This document shows positions 6,169 to 13,619 of a DNA stretch of 15,818 nucleotides, one piece after another. The notes beneath the pieces are model-generated. The model was not told where the DNA came from. It was given only the letters and a program-made list of their open reading frames with translations, and did no database searches. The stretch comes from Helicobacteraceae bacterium. GTDB taxonomy: Bacteria; Campylobacterota; Campylobacteria; Campylobacterales; Sulfurimonadaceae. The DNA lies in contig WFMY01000204.1 of assembly GCA_015488855.1 (NCBI GenBank), positions 1 through 15,818 of the forward strand. The letters run 5' to 3'. Each line of letters opens with the position of its first letter. The stretch's first letter is position 1. Position numbers and translations under genes: made by a program.

Positions 6169-8094
6169 TTGAGTAAATACATAACAACACCTATATACTA
6201 TGTAAACGGAGAGGCACATATTGGACATGCTTATACAACATTTATAGCAGATTCAGTTGCTAGATATGAACGGCTTAAGGGCGAGAAAACTTTCTTTTTA
6301 ACAGGAACTGATGAGCACGGTCAAAAGATAGAAGAGTCAGCCCAGAAAAATGGCAAACCTACTCAAGAATTTGCGGATGAGATAAGTGCTTCTTTTAAAA
6401 ATCTTTGGGATGATTTTGGAATAAGTTACGATAAATTTATTCGTACAACAGATGAAGAACACAAAATTGGTGTTCAAAAAGCTTTTGAGACAATGTATGC
6501 AAAAGGTGATATCTACAAGGACTTTTATGAAGGACACTACTGCGTAAGTTGTGAAACATTTTTTCCTGAAACTCAGCTCGTTGATGGTGAATTTTGTCCA
6601 GACTGCGGAAGAACTACCAATATTGTAAAAGAGGAAAGCTACTTTTTTAGACTCTCCAACTACCAAGATAAACTTTTAGCATATTATGAAGAGCATCCAG
6701 ATTTTGTTTTACCTCGCTCAAGAATTAATGAGGTGAAAAATTTCGTCGCAGGTGGACTTCGTGATCTTTCAGTAACTCGGACATCTTTCACTTGGGGTGT
6801 TAAGATGCCAAAATCTATGAACGATGATAAGCATGTCATGTATGTATGGTTAGATGCTCTCCTCAACTACATCACAGCTTTAGGCTATGGAAAAGATGAG
6901 AAAAATATGGATTTTTGGCCTGCTTCAACACAATTTGTAGGCAAAGATATTCTTCGTTTCCACGCTATCTATTGGCCAGCATTTTTAATGAGTTTAGACC
7001 TTCCCCTTCCAAAGCATATTGGTGCACATGGTTGGTGGACAAGAGATGGCGAAAAGATGAGTAAATCAAAAGGAAATGTTGTTGCTCCAAAAGAGGTTGC
7101 AGACTTGTATGGTGTAGAAAATCTACGATACTTTATGCTCCGTGAAGTTCCTTTTGGTCAAGATGGTGATTTTTCCCAAAAAGCATTTATTGACAGAATC
7201 AACTCTGAGCTAAGCAACGATTTAGGGAATCTTCTTAACCGCATTATAGGTATGAGTGGTAAATATTCTGATTTTATTATTGATTCTGAAGATGTACAAA
7301 TATATCATTCCAAGGAACTCTCCAATATGAATGGAGTTCTTGATTCTCTTGACAAATTTATGGAAAATATGCAAACGCATCGCTATTTAGAAGAATTATG
7401 GAAACTTTTTTCTATTGCAAATAAGGCAATAGAGGAACATGCTCCATGGGTTAAGATGAAAGAAGGGAAAACTGAGGAAGCTTTAGCTACTGTTGCTTTA
7501 GTAGCAAATATCCTTGCCCGTGCATCCATTATGCTTCACCCTATTATGCCAAATACTACAAATACGATTGCAGATGCTCTTAGTTTTATTATAGATAACG
7601 CAAGCTATAAAAAGTTTATTGTAGAGAAACAACTTTTAAGCTCTTTTACGATTAAAAAAGTTCCGCCACTTTTTCCTCGTATAGAGGAGCCTTTAATGCA
7701 AGAAGCACCAAAGGTTGAGCCTTGCAAACCCAAAGAAGAGTTAAAAGAGATAGATAAAGAGGATGACAATCTTATAGAGATAGGTCAATTTTTTGAAACT
7801 TCTCTTAAAGTTGGAACTGTTATGGAAGCCGAGGAAGTTCCAAAAAGTAAAAAGCTTTTAAAACTACAAGTTGATTTAGGTGAGGAGAAGCCAAGACAAG
7901 TTATAGCAGGTATTAAAGAATTTTACTCTGCTGAGGAACTTGTAAATACACAAATTTGTGTAGTTGCAAACCTTAAGCCTGCAAAATTGATGGGGATGAT
8001 GAGTGAAGGTATGCTTTTAGCGGCAAAAGATGAGGATGGATTGTGCTTGGTTCGTCCAGAAAAACCTAAAAAATCTGGTACGCCTATTGGATGA
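6169..8094 (+). CDS. metG: Methionyl-tRNA synthetase
   Basis: A 641-residue class I aminoacyl-tRNA synthetase that charges tRNA-Met. The ATP site has HIGH at residues 17-20 and KMSKS at 296-300. One zinc knuckle is formed by Cys125, Cys128, Cys143 and Cys146 (CVSC and CPDC). The catalytic domain is followed by the helical anticodon-binding domain. From about residue 540 a C-terminal Trbp111/EMAP-like tRNA-binding domain begins (FFETSLKVGTVMEAEEVPKSKKL, ending VANLKPAKLMGMMSEGM), the arrangement of dimeric bacterial MetRS. I chose the TTG at 6169 because AGGAAG sits 5-10 bases upstream and SKYITTPIYYVNG is the family's normal beginning; no in-frame ATG fits. Its stop overlaps the next start (ATGA). 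Confidence 0.97.
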   Translation: MSKYITTPIYYVNGEAHIGHAYTTFIADSVARYERLKGEKTFFLTGTDEHGQKIEESAQKNGKPTQEFADEISASFKNLWDDFGISYDKFIRTTDEEHKIGVQKAFETMYAKGDIYKDFYEGHYCVSCETFFPETQLVDGEFCPDCGRTTNIVKEESYFFRLSNYQDKLLAYYEEHPDFVLPRSRINEVKNFVAGGLRDLSVTRTSFTWGVKMPKSMNDDKHVMYVWLDALLNYITALGYGKDEKNMDFWPASTQFVGKDILRFHAIYWPAFLMSLDLPLPKHIGAHGWWTRDGEKMSKSKGNVVAPKEVADLYGVENLRYFMLREVPFGQDGDFSQKAFIDRINSELSNDLGNLLNRIIGMSGKYSDFIIDSEDVQIYHSKELSNMNGVLDSLDKFMENMQTHRYLEELWKLFSIANKAIEEHAPWVKMKEGKTEEALATVALVANILARASIMLHPIMPNTTNTIADALSFIIDNASYKKFIVEKQLLSSFTIKKVPPLFPRIEEPLMQEAPKVEPCKPKEELKEIDKEDDNLIEIGQFFETSLKVGTVMEAEEVPKSKKLLKLQVDLGEEKPRQVIAGIKEFYSAEELVNTQICVVANLKPAKLMGMMSEGMLLAAKDEDGLCLVRPEKPKKSGTPIG

Positions 8095-9086
8095 GACTTG
8101 AAAACCTTTTAGCCCTCATTGATGCAAAACTGGTAAATACACCCTGTGTCAATAGTTTTGAAAATATTGTTTTTGAAGCACATAGAGTTAAAAGAGGTGA
8201 CCTTTTCATAGCTAACTCTATCTCAGAGATAGAGTTAGCTATCAAAAATGGAGCATATGGGATATTGTATGATCAAATCGCTTCTGTAACAGATGAAGAA
8301 ATAGCATGGATTCATGTAAAAAACCTTCAAGAAGCCTTAGATAAACTTCTGCGTTTTAGACTTATAGAAAATGAAATCACAGTGTATAAATGTGATGAAA
8401 TTGTCCTCAAACTTGCTTCTCAAATCACAACAGATAATAATTTTATTGTGGTAACTTTAGATAAGTCAAAATTATTTAGACAACTTTGGCAACTACAAAA
8501 CAGAATAATTTTACTCTTTTGCCCTACCCTTCACAATGAAAATATATTTACAAATATCAAATCAATAAACAGCACAATCAACAAAAGTATAGAGATTGTT
8601 GAACAAACTTTATTTGAAACCTCTTTTATATACAATGATAAATATTACGAAAGGGAGTTAATCTCTCCATTTTTTATCCCTTATTTGGAAGAACTATTTC
8701 ATCTATATGAAAGTTTAAAAATAAACTATAAATTAAGAAAATTTCATACCATAGATAACTTTGAAGCAGTTTTTACAAATAAAAATTTACAAATAAAAGA
8801 GTTCGGGACTAGTGATAAAGTCTTAATTTTTGAAAAGAATAGCTCATTAATTCAAAAAGAGATAGATTTTCTACAAAGTAAGGCACCTTGGGCAAATATT
8901 GTTTATCTCCTACCAAAAGATATTTATATATCAAATGAAAACAATGTCACTAGATATGAAAATAGTGATGAGATTTTAACTACTCTTAAAAAAAGCAAGT
9001 TTAACTTTGCTCTTGTAGTAGGTGTTTCCAAATCTGTACTCAATAAAAAAACCAGTAATAGTGTAAAAACATTATTTGATATCTAA
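8091..9086 (+). CDS. Mur-ligase-like (MurF N-terminal type) protein without an ATP-binding loop
   Basis: A 331-residue protein. Residues 25-90 resemble the UDP-substrate-binding N-terminal domain of MurE/MurF: FEAHRVKRGDLFIA (family D-SR-V-GDLF-A) followed by AIKNGAYGILYD (family AI--GA-----). In a true ligase the next domain opens with a GTNGKT-type loop; nothing like it occurs here (the expected region reads YKCDEIVLKLASQITTD). The C-terminal half has no motif I recognise, so ligase activity is unlikely. It overlaps metG by four bases (ATGA). I recall an uncharacterised gene in the same place in C. jejuni, so it is a conserved partner of metG of unknown job. It may bind a nucleotide-linked wall precursor, but that is inference. 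The N-terminal domain call is moderate. Bases 8208-8242 form a perfect palindrome inside the gene. Confidence 0.8.
   Translation: MRLENLLALIDAKLVNTPCVNSFENIVFEAHRVKRGDLFIANSISEIELAIKNGAYGILYDQIASVTDEEIAWIHVKNLQEALDKLLRFRLIENEITVYKCDEIVLKLASQITTDNNFIVVTLDKSKLFRQLWQLQNRIILLFCPTLHNENIFTNIKSINSTINKSIEIVEQTLFETSFIYNDKYYERELISPFFIPYLEELFHLYESLKINYKLRKFHTIDNFEAVFTNKNLQIKEFGTSDKVLIFEKNSSLIQKEIDFLQSKAPWANIVYLLPKDIYISNENNVTRYENSDEILTTLKKSKFNFALVVGVSKSVLNKKTSNSVKTLFDI
8208..8242. repeat. 35-base perfect palindrome inside the Mur-like gene
   Basis: The left arm ATAGCTAACTCTATCTC (8208-8224) and right arm GAGATAGAGTTAGCTAT (8226-8242) are exact reverse complements around a single A. They lie at about codons 40-51 of the Mur-like gene and encode part of FIANSISEIELAIKN. 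In RNA this can fold into a long near-perfect hairpin. No T-run follows on either strand, so it does not look like an intrinsic terminator. Confidence 0.9.
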
Positions 9087-9097
9087 GGAGATACAAA

Positions 9098-10231
9098 ATG
9101 AACCGTAGAAAATTTTTAACAACCACAGCTTTGGCTACATCATCATTAGCCCTCAATGCTTGCAACGACTCCAACAGACAAGCAATAGACTATTCAAAGC
9201 ATCCGCAAAAACACTCTTTAGGTGTAAAAAATGTAAATGTAAACAAAAATAAAAAAACAATAATTAAACTTGCTACAAGTTGGCCTGCTCACTTTCCTAT
9301 TATGGGGACAGGGGTAGAAAATTTTGCGCAAAGGCTAAAAGATGTCAGTGGAGGCTCTTTAGAAGTAAAAGTCTATCCTAAAAATGTTCTTATTCCAGCT
9401 TTAGCTGTTTTTGATGCAGCTTCAAGTGGTCAAATAGATGCTTTTCACTCAGGACCTTATTACTGGAAAGGAAAAAATTCTGCCTTTTCACTTTATAGTG
9501 GTTTTCCATTTGGTTTTACAGCTGAAGAGATCAACTCATGGATGCTTTATGGTGGTGGATATGAGCTATGGCGTGAACAATATGCTAAATACAATCTTTA
9601 CCCCTTTATGGGAGGTAATACTAATATCCAAATGGGTGGATGGTTTACAAAACCCATAAGATCCCTTAAAGACATGCAGGGTCTTAAGATGCGGATACCT
9701 GGACTTGGTGGAGAAGTGTTTTCAAAACTTGGCGTAAATACTATCCTTTTACCTGCTGGAGAGATATACAGTGCCCTTGAAAGAGGAGTAATAGATGCAA
9801 CAGAATGGGTTGGTCCAGCACTAGATATCAAGATGGGATTTTATAAAGTAGCACCGTATTATTATTCTGGATGGCATGAACCTGGCTCTATTTTGGAGCT
9901 AACATTTAATAAACAGTTTTGGAGCAAGCTTTCTTTTGAGCACCAAGTGATGGTAGAGATGGCTACAAATGAGCTCAACTCCAATATGACCTATGAGTTT
10001 TATGCTAAAAATATTGTAGCCTTAGAGAAACTTCAAGGTCTTGGTGTTAAACTCAGTAATTTCCCCGATGATGTCATTGCTAAAGGGAAAATAGCCTTAC
10101 AAGAAGTACTTCACGAGTTAAGTGCTAAAAATGAAGACTTCAAAATGGTAAATGCATCGGTTGAGCGATTTTTACGCCTTTCAAAGCAGTGGAGTGAGAT
10201 CGGCTTAAAACAATTTTTAAATGTAAGATAA
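9098..10231 (+). CDS. TRAP transporter substrate-binding protein, TakP/DctP type, Tat-exported lipoprotein
   Basis: A 377-residue periplasmic solute receptor for a tripartite (TRAP) importer. The N-terminus MNRRKFLTTTALA has a twin-arginine motif (R3-R4-K-F-L), and LNAC (Cys22) forms a lipobox, so it may be exported folded and then lipid-anchored. The mature part follows the alpha-keto-acid-binding TakP branch: LATSWPAHFPIMGTGVENF, GPYYWKGKN, MRIPGLGGEVF (Arg199 in the position that usually grips the ligand carboxylate), ALERGVIDATEWVGP (Glu236, Trp237) and GWHEPGSILEL. Substrate is therefore likely a small 2-oxoacid such as pyruvate, by family inference. It starts 11 bases after the Mur-like gene with a strong AAGGAGA site, so the two may be co-transcribed. 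The DctQ and DctM membrane subunits are not in the window. Confidence 0.93.
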   Translation: MNRRKFLTTTALATSSLALNACNDSNRQAIDYSKHPQKHSLGVKNVNVNKNKKTIIKLATSWPAHFPIMGTGVENFAQRLKDVSGGSLEVKVYPKNVLIPALAVFDAASSGQIDAFHSGPYYWKGKNSAFSLYSGFPFGFTAEEINSWMLYGGGYELWREQYAKYNLYPFMGGNTNIQMGGWFTKPIRSLKDMQGLKMRIPGLGGEVFSKLGVNTILLPAGEIYSALERGVIDATEWVGPALDIKMGFYKVAPYYYSGWHEPGSILELTFNKQFWSKLSFEHQVMVEMATNELNSNMTYEFYAKNIVALEKLQGLGVKLSNFPDDVIAKGKIALQEVLHELSAKNEDFKMVNASVERFLRLSKQWSEIGLKQFLNVR

Positions 10232-10232
10232 A

Positions 10233-10811
10233 TTATTCAAATAGTATACGAGATAATAATTTTTTGGCTTCTGCATCATAAGGTATATATACTTGGACAA
10301 GCGCATGGAATTGTTTTGAATGATTCATGTGTACAAGATGCGCTAGCTCGTGGACAATAACATAATCTACACATACATCAGGAGTCTTTACAAGTTTTTT
10401 ATTGAGAGTAATAACTCTCGTTGAGCTACAGCTCCCCCATCTACTTTTCATTTTTCTAAATTTTAATTCACTATATTGTAATCCCATCTTTTTAGCAAAG
10501 TGATCAACTCTTTTGATTAATATATCTTTTGATTTTTGGGAGTGGATACCATCAAGTTTAAGTATGAGAGGAGGATTGCTTAAAGTGCTTTTTATTTTCT
10601 TCCTTATCCAAACCTCTTTTTTGAGTAAAAGATTGTGTATATAAACTGATGAAACCTGAGGTGTTTTTAAAATTATATTTGCTTTTTTATCTACGCTAAT
10701 ATAACTATTTTTAAGTCTAGGTTTACAGATATGTGTTATTCGTAACTCTTTGAAGTTGAGATTAGTTTCTGTAACTGATCGGATCTTGTACCCCTGCTTG
10801 TTTAAAACCAT
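10233..10811 (-). CDS. DUF45 / YgjP-type zinc metallopeptidase
   Basis: From the chosen ATG at 10811 it is 192 residues. The C-terminal half is diagnostic: FRKMKSRWGSCSS (about 118-130), then VIVHELAHLVHMNHSKQFH with the zinc ligands His154, His158 and His164 and catalytic Glu155. This is the SprT-like/M48-related DUF45 family, whose substrates are mostly unknown. The start is uncertain. The open frame runs further up to 10919, but that part lies wholly inside queC and looks unlike the family. The ATG at 10811 still overlaps the queC end by 50 bases, and a non-ATG start nearer 10780 is possible. It is shorter than typical members (about 230 residues), lacking most of the strand region between the N-terminal part and the RWGSC motif. 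The stop lies one base beyond the convergent TRAP gene stop. Confidence 0.87.
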   Translation of the reverse strand: MVLNKQGYKIRSVTETNLNFKELRITHICKPRLKNSYISVDKKANIILKTPQVSSVYIHNLLLKKEVWIRKKIKSTLSNPPLILKLDGIHSQKSKDILIKRVDHFAKKMGLQYSELKFRKMKSRWGSCSSTRVITLNKKLVKTPDVCVDYVIVHELAHLVHMNHSKQFHALVQVYIPYDAEAKKLLSRILFE

Positions 10812-11439
10812 TGAGTCTAAGCCTACAACTATCACAAACTCCACATGCTTCCTCTTCATCTTGGTAACAACTCCATGTAAGATGCAATGGTACATGAAGG
10901 TCAAGTGACTTTTGAACAATCTGTGATTTTTTCATCTCCACTAAAGGCATGTGGATACTTATGTTTGTTGTCTCTTTAGTCCCTAGATTGATGCTCTCTT
11001 GCATACTTTTTATATAGCTTTTTCTACAGTCGGGATAACCGCTACTATCCTCTTCAACTACGCCTATACTTATGATACTAGCGCCCTCTTTTTCAGCAAT
11101 AGCCGCAGCCATACTTAAAAATATACCATTTCTAAAAGGGACATAAGTGACAGGGACTCCATCCTCTATCCCTCCTGTAGGTACATCTATACTTTTATCT
11201 GTTAAAGCAGAAGCTCCAAGCTGTGAAAAAAAGTCTAAATCAAGAACATATCGTTCTTTGACATCAAGAGCATCACATATACTCTCAAAGCACTCAAGCT
11301 CTTTTTGTTGTGTCCTTTGATAGTAATTGAAATGAACAGCAATGATCTCATATCCATCTTGTTTCATTATATAGGCACTCAAAGTAGAGTCCATTCCACC
11401 ACTCATGATACATACTGCTTTTTTAGTTATTAAATTCAT
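10762..11439 (-). CDS. queC: 7-cyano-7-deazaguanine synthase
   Basis: A 225-residue ATP-dependent enzyme converting carboxydeazaguanine to preQ0, the precursor of the tRNA base queuosine (and of some deazapurine DNA modifications). The PP-loop SGGMDST is at residues 13-19 and the substrate region VPFRNGIFLSMAAAIAE is intact. A four-cysteine zinc site closes the protein (Cys191, Cys199, Cys202, Cys205; C-x8-C-x2-C-x2-C). VEEDSSGYPDCR is the usual family motif. AGAGGTAA precedes the ATG by about 14 bases. The 3' end overlaps the metallopeptidase gene. No other queuosine genes (queD, queE, queF) and no DNA-modification genes are in the window, so the tRNA pathway is the default reading. Confidence 0.96.
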   Translation of the reverse strand: MNLITKKAVCIMSGGMDSTLSAYIMKQDGYEIIAVHFNYYQRTQQKELECFESICDALDVKERYVLDLDFFSQLGASALTDKSIDVPTGGIEDGVPVTYVPFRNGIFLSMAAAIAEKEGASIISIGVVEEDSSGYPDCRKSYIKSMQESINLGTKETTNISIHMPLVEMKKSQIVQKSLDLHVPLHLTWSCYQDEEEACGVCDSCRLRLNGFKQAGVQDPISYRN

Positions 11440-11564
11440 TGATCACAATTACCTCTTTATTAAATAATTTGAATGATAACGATTAGTGCGTTAAAAACAC
11501 TTGAAGTACAATGATAATTTTTTATTGCATAAATTGGATTTAAGCAATTGTAAAGAGATTTTTA

Positions 11565-11590
11565 TTTACTATATAGTAAATTATATAGTA
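11565..11590. promoter_or_regulatory. Candidate operator of the RHH gene: palindrome plus direct repeat
   Basis: TTTACTATATAGTAAA (11565-11580) is a perfect 16-base palindrome. The word TATATAGTA occurs at 11570-11578 and again at 11582-11590, a 12-base period. The second copy runs into the AGGA ribosome-binding site of the RHH gene. Ribbon-helix-helix proteins typically bind short palindromic or tandem sites of this size, so self-repression is plausible. Confidence 0.5.
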
Positions 11591-11599
11591 GGATTTAAT

Positions 11600-11791
11600 A
11601 TGAAACCTAAAGATGAGATAACACGAAGTTTGCTCATAGATAAAACAACATGGGATGATGCGATGTTGTATTCAAGAAGTAGATACAAGATGAGTCTAAG
11701 CAAGGTGATTGAATCTTTACTTAAAGAGTGGTTAACAAAAGAAAAAAGAAAACCATTAGATAATGAAAATCAGGGTATTTTTTTTGACTAA
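11600..11791 (+). CDS. Small ribbon-helix-helix (CopG-like) DNA-binding protein
   Basis: A 63-residue protein: one beta strand (about residues 8-13, TRSLLI), helix (WDDAMLYSRSRY), turn and a second helix (SLSKVIESLLKEWLTKE), the ribbon-helix-helix layout of dimeric repressors and antitoxins. I start it at the ATG at 11600, which has AGGA seven bases upstream. An in-frame TTG at 11501 would add 33 residues that look unlike any RHH N-terminus and would run through the candidate operator. No toxin-like partner follows: the next gene is convergent. So it is more likely a solitary autoregulated repressor than half of a toxin-antitoxin pair. Its targets beyond its own promoter cannot be told from here. 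Confidence 0.72.
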   Translation: MKPKDEITRSLLIDKTTWDDAMLYSRSRYKMSLSKVIESLLKEWLTKEKRKPLDNENQGIFFD

Positions 11792-11803
11792 CTATTATTG
11801 ATA

Positions 11804-12307
11804 TTATCTAATATAAGCCTTATTTTTGGGAAGTGATTCATCAAAATCTAACAAAACTAACACTGATTTTTTATTCATCTTTCTTGCAAAATCAGTAGCG
11901 CTAAACCCTTTAGACTCTTTGAGGTCTTTGTTAGCACCCTTTTTTAAAAGTATTTTTACAATCTCCACTCTTCCATAACTTGATGCACACATGAGAGGCG
12001 TAAAACCACTTTTTCTTTTAGTTTCGTCTACATCTATTCCTTGTTTAATCATATAGTGAACCATCTCTATGTTGTTATATGTGATAGCCATATCAAATAT
12101 ACTCACACCTTCATTATCAAAATCATATATATTTGCATTGTTATCAATAAGCAGTTGCATTATGTCAAAATCACAATGATGCCTCAGTGCATTTGCAAGC
12201 ACAGATTCTCCGCTCTCTGTTTCTTCATTTAGATCTGCGCCCCCTTTAATGTAAAGTTTTGCAGCAATATAGTCGTTGTTTCTAAGTATCTCAAGCCATT
12301 TATTCAT
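11804..12307 (-). CDS. Ankyrin-repeat protein
   Basis: A 167-residue protein made of about four ankyrin repeats. The clearest is SGFTPLMCASSYGRVEIVKILLKKGANKD (near residues 100-130); others are seen around GADLNEETESGESVLANALRHHCDFDIMQLLIDNNANI and GVSIFDMAITYNNIEMVHYMIKQGIDVD. It has no signal peptide, so it is a cytosolic protein-binding module with unknown partner. There is no Shine-Dalgarno: a TATACT -10-like hexamer ends six bases before the ATG, so the message may be leaderless. It runs divergently from dapD and convergently toward the RHH gene, standing alone. Confidence 0.88.
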   Translation of the reverse strand: MNKWLEILRNNDYIAAKLYIKGGADLNEETESGESVLANALRHHCDFDIMQLLIDNNANIYDFDNEGVSIFDMAITYNNIEMVHYMIKQGIDVDETKRKSGFTPLMCASSYGRVEIVKILLKKGANKDLKESKGFSATDFARKMNKKSVLVLLDFDESLPKNKAYIR

Positions 12308-12313
12308 AATGAC

Positions 12314-12319
12314 AGTATA
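12314..12319 (-). promoter_or_regulatory. -10-like element of the ankyrin gene, leaderless geometry
   Basis: On the minus strand TATACT is followed by GTCATT and then the ATG, the same six-base spacing seen at the lipoprotein gene at 3465. No ribosome-binding site lies between. Confidence 0.45.
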
Positions 12320-12346
12320 TACAAAGACTTATTAGTAATCTTTTAA

Positions 12347-12352
12347 TATAAT
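12347..12352 (+). promoter_or_regulatory. -10 element of dapD
   Basis: TATAAT 29 bases before the dapD ATG, in a T-rich context. A purine-rich ribosome-binding site AAAGAGAGAA lies between. No clear -35. Confidence 0.6.
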
Positions 12353-12381
12353 TCGCTATTAAAAAACTAAAGAGAGAATTT

Positions 12382-13581
12382 ATGGAAATTATACAAACAG
12401 CAGATGCTTTTAAAGCACTCATAGAAGATATCAAGTCGTCAACAACAAACTATACTGATCCTTTGGCATTTGGTATATGTCGAGTAGATTTAGGACAACT
12501 CAATATTGAAAAAACTCTTCAAGCTACCTACCCACTTATAAACTGGGATGAAAATTTTGGCAGTGCTGCAATATTTATTAGAGCACTTGAAGAACAAGGT
12601 TCAAAAATTGATTTTAGTGAGGATGAAGCTGTATTTACAATTAATGCAGAATTTTTAAAGAACTGTTTAACTGCATTTACCCCTTATTCTAATGAAGCAT
12701 ATGGAGATGCACATAAAAATATTCAAGTTGTTTCTGCACTTTACAATCAAATCATGAATAATGGCTCACTAGAAGGTGAATTTAAAGTAGTTTTTATCTT
12801 TAATGATGCACCTCTTAAAAGTGTAGAAGCAAGCTATCTAAAACTTTATGCCCTGTCTCAAGCAAAAGTAGGACTTCGTGAAATTTGCTTAGATGGTGCT
12901 TTTGGTGCACTTGTAAATGTTGCTTGGTCAAATGGTCAGCCAATAGAGCTGGAATATTTACGCGAGTTTGAGATAGAATTAAAGCTTGCCAATGAATATC
13001 CGCACATTGATTTTGTAGATAAGTTTCCAAGATTTTTACAGCATATTATCCCTGCAGACAATACTCGTATCTTAGATACTTCAAAAGTTCGTTTTGGAGC
13101 ACAACTAGCAGGTGGGACTACTGTTATGCCTGGTGCTTCGTACATTAACTTTAATGCTGGTACAACAGGTTCTGTAATGGTAGAGGGTCGTATCTCTTCT
13201 TCTGCTATTGTTGGTGATGGCTCAGATGTTGGCGGTGGGGCTTCCATACTTGGCGTTTTAAGTGGAACTGATGGCAACCCTATCTCAATAGGAAAAAACT
13301 CACTCTTAGGAGCTAATTCAACTTGCGGCATTCCTCTTGGTGATGGGTGTATTATTGATGCTGGTCTTGCTATCTTAGAGGGAACAAAGATCGCTATCTA
13401 TCCAGAACAACTTGTAAAAATTATGGAAGTCAATACTAATGCCAACATGAAAGGTGAAATTTTTAAAGGAAAACAGCTTTCTTTTTTCAATGGTATTCAT
13501 TTTAGACAAAACTCTTTAACAGGGGAAATAACAGCTTCTCGTTCAACTAGAGAGATTAAGCTTAATACCGATCTACACTAA
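12382..13581 (+). CDS. dapD: Tetrahydrodipicolinate N-succinyltransferase, long form
   Basis: A 399-residue enzyme of lysine and diaminopimelate synthesis that transfers succinyl from succinyl-CoA to tetrahydrodipicolinate, feeding peptidoglycan cross-links. The C-terminal half is a left-handed beta helix built of hexapeptide-type repeats (VRFGAQLAGGTTVMPGASYINFN, VMVEGRISSSAIVGDGSDVGGGASILGVL, IGKNSLLGANSTCGIPLGDGC). The N-terminal half (AFGICRVDLGQLNIEKTLQATYP) is the extended type found in Campylobacterota and actinobacteria rather than the 274-residue enteric form. It stands alone with its own promoter and ends at a hairpin. Confidence 0.95.
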   Translation: MEIIQTADAFKALIEDIKSSTTNYTDPLAFGICRVDLGQLNIEKTLQATYPLINWDENFGSAAIFIRALEEQGSKIDFSEDEAVFTINAEFLKNCLTAFTPYSNEAYGDAHKNIQVVSALYNQIMNNGSLEGEFKVVFIFNDAPLKSVEASYLKLYALSQAKVGLREICLDGAFGALVNVAWSNGQPIELEYLREFEIELKLANEYPHIDFVDKFPRFLQHIIPADNTRILDTSKVRFGAQLAGGTTVMPGASYINFNAGTTGSVMVEGRISSSAIVGDGSDVGGGASILGVLSGTDGNPISIGKNSLLGANSTCGIPLGDGCIIDAGLAILEGTKIAIYPEQLVKIMEVNTNANMKGEIFKGKQLSFFNGIHFRQNSLTGEITASRSTREIKLNTDLH

Positions 13582-13589
13582 ACGCTTCA

Positions 13590-13614
13590 CCTAAGTTGTT
13601 TTATGCAACTTAGG
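13590..13614. terminator. Hairpin between convergent dapD and the NlpC/P60 gene
   Basis: CCTAAGTTG (13590-13598) and CAACTTAGG (13606-13614) pair exactly over nine bases with a seven-base loop TTTTATG. It lies eight bases after the dapD stop and five bases past the stop of the opposing gene, the position of a shared terminator. Neither side has a clean T-run, so termination may be weak or the stem may protect 3' ends instead. Confidence 0.6.
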
Positions 13615-13619
13615 AAAAC

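Noticed and set aside
10812..10919. N-terminal extension of the DUF45 peptidase
   Set aside because: It is entirely antisense-free queC coding sequence in another frame, with no family resemblance and no ribosome-binding site.
10762..11439. queC as part of a deazaguanine DNA-modification defence system
   Set aside because: No dpd-like transglycosylase, nuclease or helicase genes are nearby; the neighbourhood is housekeeping, so tRNA queuosine is the simpler reading.
11474..11488. Fur-box-like sequence TGATAACGATTAGTG upstream of queC
   Set aside because: Left half matches the 7-1-7 consensus well but the right half does not, and queC has no known reason to be iron regulated.
11501..11599. 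N-terminal extension of the RHH gene from a TTG
   Set aside because: The added residues are unlike any RHH protein, would run through the operator-like repeat, and the ATG at 11600 has a proper AGGA site.
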